Below, in pieces: positions 43,750-51,809 of a stretch of 64,000 nucleotides of DNA. The stretch's first letter is position 1. Every line of letters begins with the position of its first letter. Source of the stretch: Pyxidicoccus parkwaysis (GTDB lineage: Bacteria > Myxococcota > Myxococcia > Myxococcales > Myxococcaceae); the NCBI RefSeq assembly GCF_017301735.1, contig NZ_CP071090.1, positions 8,980,001 to 9,044,000 of the forward strand. The letters run 5' to 3'. Made by a program: the position numbers and the translations under genes. The notes beneath the pieces are model-generated. The model saw only the letters and a program-made list of their open reading frames with translations. It was not told where the DNA came from and ran no database searches.

Positions 43750-44178
43750 ATGCGCCGAATCGTCTGTGTCTTCGCGAGCCTGCTCACGCTCGCCGCCTGT
43801 GCTTCCGAGCCGCGCCGGCTCCCCTCCAACGTCGACCCGTCGAGCCCCGATGCGCCCGAGGCCCCGCCCGCCTCGCTCCCGAGCACGCTGTCCGCGCCTG
43901 TTGCGTCCGCGCCTCCTGCTCCGGAGCAGGGCCATGCGGGGCACGGCGGCGCGCAGGCTTCACCGGATGCGAGCACGTCCGCTTCAGGTCATGCGCACCA
44001 CGGTGCTCCCGCGACGGCAACATCGCCTGATGCGGGCACCGCCACCGTCTACACCTGCCCGATGCACCCGGAGGTCCGGTCGGAGCAGCCCGGCCGGTGC
44101 CCCAAGTGCGGCATGAAGCTGGTGCCAGAAGAGAAGTCCTCCGCACCGTCCGGACATGACCACGGAGCCCATCCTTGA
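43750..44178 (+). CDS. Heavy-metal-binding-domain lipoprotein
   Basis: The 142-residue lipoprotein has the lipobox LAAC, then a long Ala/Pro/Ser/His-rich linker with GHAGHGG and GHAHHG clusters, and a C-terminal heavy-metal-binding domain (HMBD) with YTCPMHPEV, then CPKCGMKLVP. This zinc-ribbon-like module is found in copper resistance proteins and in the P-type ATPase at 51810. It probably binds copper or a related metal in the periplasm and passes it to the efflux/oxidase genes that follow. The ATG at 43750 is chosen because the signal starts there. Its TGA overlaps the TTG start of the next gene. Confidence 0.85.
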   Translation: MRRIVCVFASLLTLAACASEPRRLPSNVDPSSPDAPEAPPASLPSTLSAPVASAPPAPEQGHAGHGGAQASPDASTSASGHAHHGAPATATSPDAGTATVYTCPMHPEVRSEQPGRCPKCGMKLVPEEKSSAPSGHDHGAHP

Positions 44179-45746
44179 GACGCAGTGCACTCATCGCCCT
44201 CACCCTGCTTGCGAGCGGCTGTGCCTCCATCCAGAAGGAGCGCGGCCACGCGGAAGTCGCCGCGCTCGTCGAGGAGCGGCTGGGCCGCAAGACTCGCTGG
44301 AACCAGGGCACGCCCGAGGACGCGGAGGTGCAACGGCACCTCGATGCGCTCCTGAAGGAAGACCTCACCTCGGACCGCGCGGTGGAGGTGGCGCTGCTCA
44401 ACAACCCCGCGCTCCAGTCGACATACGAGGACCTCGGCGTGTCCCAGGCCGACATGGTGCAGGCCGGGCTGCTCAGCAATCCCACGCTCAGCGGGAGCGT
44501 CGGCTTTCCCATCTCCGGAGTGGGCGTCTCCGAGCACGAGTTCTCCCTGGTGCAGGAGTTCGTGGACCTGTTCACGCTGCCGCTGCGCAAGCGCGTGGCG
44601 CAGGAGCAGTTCATCGCGGACACGCTGCGCGTGGCGCATGAGGCCCTGAGCACCGCGGCCGAGGTGCGCAAGACGTACAGCGAGGTGCAGGCGCGACAGC
44701 AGCTCGTGGAGCTGCGCCGCGCGGTGCTGCAGGCGGCGGAGGCCACGGCCGACCTCGCAACCCGGCAGCGCGAAGCCGGCAACATCACCGAGCTGGACCT
44801 GGCCACCGAGCAGGCCAGCGCGGAGGAGGCCCGGCTCGTCCTGGCGCAGGAGGAGCTGGCGCTGGTGGAGGACCGCGAGCACCTCAACCGCCTGCTCGGC
44901 CTCTGGGGTCCGCGCACGGAGTGGAAGGTCTCCGAGGCACTTCCGCCGCCGCCAGTGCAGGAAGCGCCACTGGAGCGGCTGGAGTCGCTCGCGGTCCGGC
45001 AGCGGCTGGACATCGACGCGGCCCGGAAGCAGGTGTCGCTCTTGTGGAATGCCTTGGAGCTGGCGCGGAGCACGCGCTACTTCGGCCGCGTGGAGGTGGG
45101 CGTCCACACGCACCAAGACGCGGACGGGCCGCGACTCTTCGGTCCCACGCTGTCGCTGGAGCTGCCCATCTTCGACCAGCGTCAGGCGCTCATCGCCCGG
45201 CTTGAGGCGCAGCACCGCCAGGGCGAGCGGCGACTCGTCGAGCTGTCCGTGAATGCCCGCTCGGAGGTCCGCGCGGCGCGCGCGCGGCTGCTGTCTCTCC
45301 GCATGGTGGCGGAGCGCTACCGGCAGGTCGTGCTGCCCCTGCGCGAGAAGGTCGTCGAGCAGGCACAGCTCCAATACAACGGCATGCAGATTGGCCTCTA
45401 CCAACTGCTCACCGCGAAGCGGGAACAGGTGGAGGCGTACCGTTCCTATCTCGAAGCCGTCCGCGACTACTGGATGGCCCACGCCGAGCTGGAGCGGCTC
45501 GTCGGTGGACGCCTGCCCGGCGATACCAGTTCGCAACCCACGGCTCCCGTATCGACGGAGCAGACGTCTTCCGAACAGGCGGCGCACCCCTCACCGCCCC
45601 AGCACGCTCCTCAGCGTGACGGCGCGCAGCCCACGCATGAGCACGGGCAGGCCCCCGGGGCCTCGTCGCCGAATGGCCAGGAGCGCACGAACTCGCCGGG
45701 CACACGCCCCGCTACGGAGAATCCCCATGAGCACGGACAACACTGA
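44175..45746 (+). CDS. Second TolC-like outer membrane lipoprotein of the copper operon
   Basis: The 523-residue protein begins with a TTG (44175) that overlaps the previous stop (TTGA), carries a lipobox LASGC and has two TolC-type coiled-coil repeats from about residue 60 to 440. The C-terminal 90 residues are a Ser/Thr/Pro/Gln/His-rich low-complexity tail (EHGQ, PHEHGQH) that is likely periplasmic and metal-attracting. No RND pump or adaptor is encoded alongside it, so it either serves the exporter at 36845-42400 or works as a stand-alone copper channel. It overlaps the multicopper oxidase gene by 20 bp. Confidence 0.85.
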   Translation: MRRSALIALTLLASGCASIQKERGHAEVAALVEERLGRKTRWNQGTPEDAEVQRHLDALLKEDLTSDRAVEVALLNNPALQSTYEDLGVSQADMVQAGLLSNPTLSGSVGFPISGVGVSEHEFSLVQEFVDLFTLPLRKRVAQEQFIADTLRVAHEALSTAAEVRKTYSEVQARQQLVELRRAVLQAAEATADLATRQREAGNITELDLATEQASAEEARLVLAQEELALVEDREHLNRLLGLWGPRTEWKVSEALPPPPVQEAPLERLESLAVRQRLDIDAARKQVSLLWNALELARSTRYFGRVEVGVHTHQDADGPRLFGPTLSLELPIFDQRQALIARLEAQHRQGERRLVELSVNARSEVRAARARLLSLRMVAERYRQVVLPLREKVVEQAQLQYNGMQIGLYQLLTAKREQVEAYRSYLEAVRDYWMAHAELERLVGGRLPGDTSSQPTAPVSTEQTSSEQAAHPSPPQHAPQRDGAQPTHEHGQAPGASSPNGQERTNSPGTRPATENPHEHGQH

Positions 45747-47253
45747 GACCGGACAGGCAGCCGGCGCCGCATCAACCGACACATCAGAGAGCACGAGCAC
45801 GATGCCGCAGCGGAGCTTGCTGACCGGACAGGCTTCCGGCGCCGCATCCACCCCGGAGGGCACACTGTCGCGGCGGAGCATGCTGGCGAGGACGGGCGCG
45901 ACGCTCGCGGGCGGCGCGCTGCTGCTTCGCGGCTCATCGGCCCAGGCGCAGTCGAACGTCCCCGGAGCACCCACACCCTCGGCCGACACGGGCCGGCGGA
46001 ACGTGAAGCAGGACTGGCAGCGTCCGGGCATGCCGGGCCGGGACTACCAGCCCGTCGTGGTGCCCAACGGCTCGAAGCTGCCGTGGAAGGTGGTGGACGG
46101 CGTGAAGGTCTTCCACCTGGTGGCCGAAGAGGTGGAGCACGAGTTCGCTCCCGGACTGACGGCCCACTGCTGGGGCTACAACGGCCAGGTGCACGGGCCC
46201 ACCATTGAAGTCGTGGAGGGAGACCGCGTCCGCTTCTACGTCACCAACCGCCTGCCCGCGGGCACCACCGTGCACTGGCACGGCCTGCTCCTGCCCAGCG
46301 GCATGGACGGCGTGGGTGGCCTCAACCAGAAGGCCATCGCCCCGGGAGAGACGTTCCGCTACGAGTTCACCGTGCGCCAGTCGGGCACGGGCATGTATCA
46401 CTCGCACCATGACGAGATGACGCAGATGGCGCTCGGCATGGTGGGGCTGTTCATCATGCACCCGCGCCAGCCCGTGGGGCCCCGCGTGGACCGGGACTTC
46501 GCCATCATGCTGCACGAGTGGCGCATCGACGCCGGCACCCGCCGGCCGGACCCGAACGAGATGACGGACTTCAACGTCCTCACCATGAACGCGAAGGTCT
46601 TCCCCGCCACCGAGCCGCTCGTGGTGCGCAAGGGAGAGCGCGTGCGCATGCGTTTCGGCAACCTGTCCGCGATGGACCACCACCCCATCCACCTGCACGG
46701 CTACCACTTCCGCATCACCGAGACGGACGCCGGCCGCATCCCCGAGTCCGCGCAGTGGCCGGAGACGACGGTGCTGGTGCCCGTGGGCAGCACCCGCACC
46801 GTCGAGTTCGTCGCCAACGTGCCCGGCGACTGGGCCATGCACTGCCACATGACCCACCACGTGATGAACCAGATGGGGCACGGCTTCCCGAACATGGTCG
46901 GCGTGAAGCCCGACGGGCTCGACGCGAAGGTGCGCACGCTGATGCCGGGCTACATGACCATGGGCCAGACGGGCATGGGCGACATGGGGGACATGGGCAT
47001 GGCCGTCCCGGAGAACTCCATCCCCATGGTCGGCGGCCAGGGCCCGCACGACTACATCACCATGGGCGGCATGTTCACCCTGCTCAAGGTGCGCGAGAAC
47101 CTGACCAGCTACGCGGACCCCGGCTGGTACGAGAACCCGCCCGGAACGCAGTCGGTGGCGGCGACCTTGGATGAGTTGCGACGCGACGGCATCGACGTGA
47201 AGGCGCCATCCACGGCGGACCCGGGTGACCCCACAGGCTCGCGGCGGGGGTGA
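45727..47253 (+). CDS. Tat-exported multicopper oxidase (copper resistance type)
   Basis: The 508-residue oxidase contains the four copper-ligand motifs: HWHG (H183, H185), HSHHD (H225-H228), HPIHLHG (H319-H324) and HCHMTHH (H372-H378, with type 1 Cys C373). A Met-rich segment follows near residue 415 (GYMTMGQTGMGDMGDMGM), typical of copper-handling enzymes. It probably oxidises Cu(I) and protects the periplasm. The N-terminus is unusually long: about 45 residues with two copies of TGQ(A/S)(A/S)GAAST precede the twin-arginine motif SRRSMLARTG. It overlaps the TolC-like gene by 20 bp and is the last gene of the operon. Confidence 0.93.
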   Translation: MSTDNTETGQAAGAASTDTSESTSTMPQRSLLTGQASGAASTPEGTLSRRSMLARTGATLAGGALLLRGSSAQAQSNVPGAPTPSADTGRRNVKQDWQRPGMPGRDYQPVVVPNGSKLPWKVVDGVKVFHLVAEEVEHEFAPGLTAHCWGYNGQVHGPTIEVVEGDRVRFYVTNRLPAGTTVHWHGLLLPSGMDGVGGLNQKAIAPGETFRYEFTVRQSGTGMYHSHHDEMTQMALGMVGLFIMHPRQPVGPRVDRDFAIMLHEWRIDAGTRRPDPNEMTDFNVLTMNAKVFPATEPLVVRKGERVRMRFGNLSAMDHHPIHLHGYHFRITETDAGRIPESAQWPETTVLVPVGSTRTVEFVANVPGDWAMHCHMTHHVMNQMGHGFPNMVGVKPDGLDAKVRTLMPGYMTMGQTGMGDMGDMGMAVPENSIPMVGGQGPHDYITMGGMFTLLKVRENLTSYADPGWYENPPGTQSVAATLDELRRDGIDVKAPSTADPGDPTGSRRG

Positions 47254-47339
47254 CAGCACTGCGGTCGAGCCGCTGCAAGAGCGCGCGTGGTGTCGAGTTT
47301 GCCGCCATGAACCGGCGATGAACGCCGGGCGAAGGAGGA

Positions 47340-47766
47340 GCGACACCATCAGCACCTTCGTCACGCGGCTCACCGTGGAACGCCCCACGTCTGCGTCCAG
47401 CAGCGCCTGCGTCACCCTACCCACCTTGCGCGTAGAGACTCCCTGCACGTACGCGGCGGTGATGGCGTCATCCACCTCCGCCGTGCGACGCCGGTAGCGC
47501 CCCAGCACGGCGCCTGCACGGCCACCCTTTTGATTGCGTGGAGCGCCAGCGCCTCCATCGACGTGGTGAGACCTCGCCGGTGGCTGCCGTTGCGCACTTC
47601 TTGCCGACCCTCCACGCGCGAAAAGCGGCCCACTCCCACCAGCAAGCTCCACGTCCTCCTCGAGCAGCGTGGTGAGCGTCATACGAATGGCCTGGCGGAA
47701 GACAGCGCACAGGTCCACGCCCACCTCCTCTCGGGTGGGAGGAATGAACTCGGTTGCCTTCTTCAC
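47340..47766 (-). pseudogene. IS256-family (mutator) transposase remnant
   Basis: The N-terminal residues (MKKATEFIPPTREEVGVDL) and a downstream block (RYRRRTAEVDDAITAAYVQG, then VSTRKVGRV) match IS256-type transposases. They lie in different reading frames; an intermediate segment (GRFSRVEGRQEVRNG) is in a third frame, so at least two frameshifts and an internal deletion are needed. The catalytic DDE part is missing. No inverted repeats were found. The fragment lies 86 bp after the multicopper oxidase stop. Confidence 0.8.
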
Positions 47767-47870
47767 GGGGAACTCCTTGGGCCTCCCCTGGCCGGGAGGT
47801 TTCGGTGGTTGGGTTCACCGAAGAGATTCCCCGCTCCTTGCTGGCTCCGCGAGCACTCGGAGCCGACCTG

Positions 47871-48083
47871 CTACACACTTATAGGGACACTTCCCAGGCC
47901 CATCGCCACCACTCCCATCAGCTCCACTACGGTGGAGAAGAGCAGCTCGCGCGTGTACTGCCGCTCCCAGTGCTGCGCGCAGAGGCTGTCCATCCATTCC
48001 GGGCTGGTGGCGCGCTGAAATGCCAAGCGCGCCATCACGCCTTGCGGGCTCTCCTGGATGAGTCGCTTGAGGACGGCATCGAA
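47871..48083 (-). pseudogene. IS4-type transposase N-terminal fragment
   Basis: In one frame the minus strand reads FDAVLKRLIQESPQGVMARL and continues QYTRELLFSTVVELMGVVAMG, the conserved N-terminal region of a second class of IS4-like transposases, before a TAG at 47871. A stop codon lies only four codons upstream, so the N-terminus is broken, and all of the catalytic domain is missing. It differs from the intact transposase at 48139. It abuts the left inverted repeat of that element. Confidence 0.75.
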
Positions 48084-48112
48084 GGTGGGGCCTCATCTCC
48101 TGGCAAGAGAGT

Positions 48113-48136
48113 GTGACCAGGAGGCATCCGCTTCCG
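48113..48136. repeat. Left terminal inverted repeat of the IS4-type element
   Basis: Begins GTGACCAGGA and ends at the CTTCCGG just before the transposase stop. It matches the right end (49458-49481) in inverted orientation, with small gaps in the middle. Confidence 0.75.
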
Positions 48137-48138
48137 GT

Positions 48139-49458
48139 TTAGCCGCCACTCCCGAGAGAAGCCTCACGCTTGCGTCGTTCCCGCTCTCGGCGCTGTTGGC
48201 GTGAGCGGGCCGTCACCTCGGCAATGAGCAGGATGCGCTCCTCCAACTGCTCCAACGTCACGCCCCGGCTCATCATCGCATGCGACAGCAGCAGCGGGGC
48301 GCAGCGGGTCAATGCCAGCACGAGCGCGAGCCGTCCTGTCGCCTGCTCCTGGCCCGGCTCGCCTGCCTTCTGCTGCATCGACAGCTCCAGCAGGCGCGAG
48401 AGGGCCAGGGCAATGACCTTGGCATACACCAGCGAGAGCACCGCGCCTGGCCGCGTGGCGCGCAGCGCTGTCAGTCCCACGCCGGACTTGAGGGCCTTGA
48501 AAAGCAGCTCCACTCTCCAGCGCAGACGGTAGGCTTCGGCCACCTCGCGCGCCTTCAGCACGTCGCGACCTACCGTCGTCAGGTACCAGCGCCGCTCGCC
48601 CTCTGGGCCTTCCACGGCCACCACACGCGCCTGCGCCGTGCGCCCGTGCTTCTCCAACTGCACGTCCACGTCAATGACACCGTCCTCGGCCTTGAGGACG
48701 CCCTGCAAGAGCGCGTCTGTCAGGCGCATTCCACGCGCCCGCACCCGCTCGCCCTTGCCCACGTGCACCCGCAGCAGCTTCGGGTCGTGCTGGGCCTTGA
48801 GCCGCACCAGGAAATGGGCCCCGGCCTCAATCGCGTCGAGGAATCGCCCGGTGTCCGTGTACCCCAGGTCCATGAAGGTGAGCGTGCCGGGACTCAGCGC
48901 CTCGTCGGGCAGGGCGCGCGTGTCCTGGGTGCGCTGCGGCGTCACGCCGTCGGCCACCGGCAACTCGTCCTTCAGCGACACCAGCGCGTGCCACTTGAAG
49001 GCGGCGGGCCTGGCCTCGCTGGTGGACGGGGCCCAGTCGGCTGCCAGCCGCTGCAGCAGCTGGCACGTGGAGTCGGCCACCTGCACGTCCGTGAACGCGT
49101 CCAGCAGCGCCCCCAACTCGTTGAAGGGCGTGTCCTCGCCGACGGCCTCTCGTACGGCCTGCACGGCCCGGCTCGCCACCTCGCGCATCAACTGCCCGAA
49201 GGCGTGGTTGAAGCGCTCGAAGAAGGCGCTGGGCGACAGCTTCTGCCCGGTGAGCGCGATGTAATTGGCGAACGCCGTCGTCTGCGTGCCGGGCATGGGC
49301 GTCACCGCGGCCACGGTGGACTCCACCAGCGCCACCAGGTCCACCTTGCGCTGGCGCTGCAGCGCTCCCAGCCGGCGCGCGGCCTCCAAAATGTCCTCGG
49401 CCGACACCAGCGCGCGCAGTCCTTCTGCCACCTTCGCCCTCGGAGTGCTCGTCTTCAT
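48139..49458 (-). CDS. IS4-family DDE transposase
   Basis: The 439-residue transposase has the IS4-family catalytic set: D129 (VADST), D197 (FMDLGYTD) and the YREK signature with Y310, R313, E317 and K324 at exact Y-2-R-3-E-6-K spacing. The N-terminal 100 residues are helical and probably bind DNA ends. All catalytic residues are present and the frame is uninterrupted, so it is likely functional. It is the only gene inside the element. The start codon follows the right inverted repeat immediately. Confidence 0.92.
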   Translation of the reverse strand: MKTSTPRAKVAEGLRALVSAEDILEAARRLGALQRQRKVDLVALVESTVAAVTPMPGTQTTAFANYIALTGQKLSPSAFFERFNHAFGQLMREVASRAVQAVREAVGEDTPFNELGALLDAFTDVQVADSTCQLLQRLAADWAPSTSEARPAAFKWHALVSLKDELPVADGVTPQRTQDTRALPDEALSPGTLTFMDLGYTDTGRFLDAIEAGAHFLVRLKAQHDPKLLRVHVGKGERVRARGMRLTDALLQGVLKAEDGVIDVDVQLEKHGRTAQARVVAVEGPEGERRWYLTTVGRDVLKAREVAEAYRLRWRVELLFKALKSGVGLTALRATRPGAVLSLVYAKVIALALSRLLELSMQQKAGEPGQEQATGRLALVLALTRCAPLLLSHAMMSRGVTLEQLEERILLIAEVTARSRQQRRERERRKREASLGSGG

Positions 49459-49481
49459 GCCGGAAGAATGTTCCTGGTCAC
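49458..49481. repeat. Right terminal inverted repeat of the IS4-type element
   Basis: On the plus strand it ends with TCCTGGTCAC at 49481; read inward it begins GTGACCAGGA and continues to CTTCCGG next to the transposase ATG. Confidence 0.75.
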
Positions 49482-49551
49482 CCCGTTTCGACGGACCTGC
49501 CTGCTCGGCTGCACTCAGGTCCTTGATTCTGCTCTGCTTTCCTCCTTCACG

Positions 49552-49785
49552 TTAAACGGACGCGGATGGCCGCATGAGACAAGCAACGCTCTTCTCGGAG
49601 ACGAGACGGCTTCGTGCGCGCAGCTCTACATATTTACGCGGGCTGCCGTAGGTACTGCGGCTTTCCTGGTGAATGGCCGCCACCTCCACCATCAGCTCGC
49701 GGTCGCTCTTCTTGCGCTGCGACTCGGGCCTATTCGCCCAGGCGTCATAGCTGGAGCGGGAGAAGCCGAGGCGACCACAGCGGCT
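49552..49785 (-). pseudogene. IS3-family orfB N-terminal fragment
   Basis: The minus strand reads CGRLGFSRSSYDAW, then ELMVEVAAIHQESRSTYGSP and ends VACLMRP before a TAA at 49554. This is the HTH_21 region of IS3-family transposase orfB; the catalytic integrase domain is missing. The similarity starts near 49780, which marks the junction where the plus-strand toxin-like coding sequence begins. The element therefore probably truncated the toxin gene. Confidence 0.8.
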
Positions 49786-50094
49786 GCCGCTATCATCGCA
49801 GCCGCAAAGGGCGGAGCGAAGACGCAGCTGCCTTCCATGAAGACTTCGCCATTTGGGCTCAAAATCGCGGATGCAATTCCCGATAAGGGTGTCCAGGCGA
49901 ACTGGAGCAGGAGTCAGATCGAAGACGCGATCACTGACTACACAACAAGCATCACGACGCGGGGGGCAGAACCAGGAGCTTTCGACGCCGCTAGAATCGG
50001 TTCGGCGACACAAAGGTTGGCACATGCGCGCAGAATTACAGAAGAGGAGAGCTTCCTGCGCTCTCGCGTGAAGGCGCTTGAGGACAGACCATGA
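49786..50094 (+). pseudogene. 3' end of a probable polymorphic-toxin gene
   Basis: An open frame of about 102 codons starts at the IS3 junction with an Ala-rich stretch and continues with a compact domain (SPFGLKIADAIPDKGVQANW and onward, ending SRVKALEDRP). It has no start codon of its own. Its TGA (50092-50094) overlaps the ATG of the next gene (50091) by four bases, the arrangement of toxin-immunity pairs in CDI, Rhs and other polymorphic toxins. Codon use is plainly less GC-biased than the genome average. I do not recognise the toxin family and assign no activity; a variable C-terminal domain following an Ala-rich linker is the main clue. Confidence 0.55.
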
Positions 50095-50486
50095 TCGATG
50101 ACGAGGTCACTGAGCTCTTGACGGATCGGACGGATGATGGGCGGCGTCTCAACCAACTCGTCGATGAATTCCGGCGCGGGCGAGAAGTCAGCCAACTCGT
50201 GGTGCTTTTGGATTCCTCGAATCCGGAACTCGTGTCTATCGGAGCGTGGATTCTTTGTGAGCTGCCCTTCGAACTCTACCGGTCTGACGACATGCTTCGT
50301 CGACTGCGTGGCCTCACTGGCCATTGCGATCCCGCAGTTCGCTTCCATGCCGTTGGCGCATTGTTTCCTGCGCTCAATCCGATGGAGACCAGTACTCGCG
50401 ATCTGTTGCAGAAATTGCTTTCTGATCCGAACGATGGCGTTCGGAGGGCGGCCCAAATGGCGGCGAGTCGCCTATCCCTGACGTAG
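50091..50486 (+). CDS. HEAT-like small protein, probable immunity protein
   Basis: The 131-residue acidic protein contains two or three helical HEAT-like repeats (around LVSIGAWILCEL, DPAVRFHAVGAL and DDGVRRAAQMA-like segments at about 48, 80 and 115). HEAT-like folds are a common architecture of immunity proteins encoded directly after polymorphic toxins. Its ATG overlaps the stop of the preceding toxin-like frame (ATGA). GC content and codon use are lower than in neighbours, which indicates foreign origin. The function as immunity protein is an inference from context and fold. Confidence 0.6.
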   Translation: MIDDEVTELLTDRTDDGRRLNQLVDEFRRGREVSQLVVLLDSSNPELVSIGAWILCELPFELYRSDDMLRRLRGLTGHCDPAVRFHAVGALFPALNPMETSTRDLLQKLLSDPNDGVRRAAQMAASRLSLT

Positions 50487-50645
50487 CCACGGCAGCGCAC
50501 TGGCGTACCGTGGCATCGCCGATGCAGTCCGCTTCATCACCGGCGCGGACCTCACGCAGCCGCAGGCTCTCGAACAGCACCGACACACTCGACAGGGGCC
50601 TGGCCAGGCTGGCGAGCATGGGAGGGCAAGAGGTGCAGCGCTGGC

Positions 50646-51719
50646 TCAAGTCCGCATCTTCAGCCGCGTCTCATGCACGGCGTCGCCCACGGCACCGGGC
50701 TTCTCCTTCTCCGCTGCGCGCAGCAGGCGGAGGATGCCCGGCCCGAGCACGTCGATTTCCGTCGACGCATACGACTCGGTGCCGAAGCTGCGGATGGTCT
50801 CCGTCTGGAGCTTCAGGATGCGCGCGTCCTGGCCGAAGATGTGGAGCGCCACCGGCATCGCCAGCGGAAGCACGGCGCGCGTCAGCCAGCGAGGAAGGGG
50901 CAGCCGGAACGTCACCACCGCGTACACCAGCGTGTCCCAGTCCGACACGGGCGTCATCGCCGAGGTGACGATGATGTGGCTGCCCTCGCCCAGCCGGTAC
51001 TCCACCTGGGCAATCGACGGCATGAGGAAGCGGTCGAAGTGCTGCACCTCGCCGCCGCCCGGGGCGAGCAGCTTCCCCACGACGCCGCTGGGGCGAGGCT
51101 CGCCGATGTACTCAGCCTCCACCTTGTCGGAGCTGCGCCGCACCACCACTTCGATTTCGTTGCGCTTCTCCTCGGTGCGGAACAGGCCGCCGTGGAGGTA
51201 CGCGGTGTGCGGCACGTCCAGCGTGTTCTCCAGCGTGGAGTGCAGCGAGCCGGGCGCGCGGAGGATGCGGCGCACCGTGGTGTACTCGCGCGCGTCCAGC
51301 AGCGGGAAGCGGTAGGGCTCCGTCGTGGGCTGCACGCCGGGCGTGGAGTAGACCCAGACGAAGCCGTCCTGCTCGCGCGTCGCGTGGTACGTGGCGCAGC
51401 GCGCGCGCGCCTCGGGCTCGCCGAGGAAGCCGGGAATGGCGCGGCACTGGCCTTCCGTGTCGAAGCGCCAGCCGTGGTAGCCGCACTGGAGCTGCCCCTG
51501 CTTCACCCGGCCCAGGGACAGCGGCACGTTGCGGTGCGGGCAGCGGTCCACCAGGGCCGCGGGCTTGCCACCCTCGCCACGGAAGAGGACCAGCGGCGTG
51601 CCCTGAAGCGTCCGGGCCAGCGGCTTGCTGCCCAGCTCGTGCGAGGCACAGAGGATGAACCAGGCGTTCGGCAGGCGGACGACGGAGACGTGACCTGAAG
51701 GCGCGCCGGGTGTGCTCAT
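50646..51719 (-). CDS. Rieske [2Fe-2S] non-heme iron oxygenase, alpha-subunit type
   Basis: The 357-residue protein has a Rieske domain with the ligand pairs CPHRN (C60, H62 region) and CGYHGW (about residue 80), and the mononuclear iron site NTLDVPHTAYLHGG with His-His and a later Asp. The family hydroxylates or demethylates aromatic, steroid or chlorophyll-type substrates, and here the substrate is unknown. The start was placed at the ATG at 51719 to begin MSTPGAPSG; the upstream 12 codons read as non-coding. No good ribosome site is visible. Reductase partner genes are absent. It lies 90 bp downstream of the copper ATPase gene on the same strand. Confidence 0.88.
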   Translation of the reverse strand: MSTPGAPSGHVSVVRLPNAWFILCASHELGSKPLARTLQGTPLVLFRGEGGKPAALVDRCPHRNVPLSLGRVKQGQLQCGYHGWRFDTEGQCRAIPGFLGEPEARARCATYHATREQDGFVWVYSTPGVQPTTEPYRFPLLDAREYTTVRRILRAPGSLHSTLENTLDVPHTAYLHGGLFRTEEKRNEIEVVVRRSSDKVEAEYIGEPRPSGVVGKLLAPGGGEVQHFDRFLMPSIAQVEYRLGEGSHIIVTSAMTPVSDWDTLVYAVVTFRLPLPRWLTRAVLPLAMPVALHIFGQDARILKLQTETIRSFGTESYASTEIDVLGPGILRLLRAAEKEKPGAVGDAVHETRLKMRT

Positions 51720-51809
51720 GGAGGAGCAGTTTAATGGGACGCGCGCCCGATGCACGACTGGTGATGCGTACCCGGGGGCCCACCCTCGGCCCCCGAGCAG
51801 GAGCGCGGC

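Larger units (their letters stand above)
48113..49481. mobile_element. Intact IS4-type insertion sequence
   Basis: A complete element of about 1.37 kb. The left end starts GTGACCAGGAGGCATCCG and runs to CTTCCGG; the right end, read inward, is GTGACCAGGAACATTCTTCC. The ends match over about 20 bp with two to three differences and flank a full transposase gene with all catalytic residues. Target-site duplications are not obvious from the flanking bases. The element looks potentially active. Confidence 0.8.

Noticed and set aside
47815..48096. A 93-codon minus-strand frame in the IS region
   Set aside because: It overlaps the IS4-type fragment in another frame and has no conserved motif.
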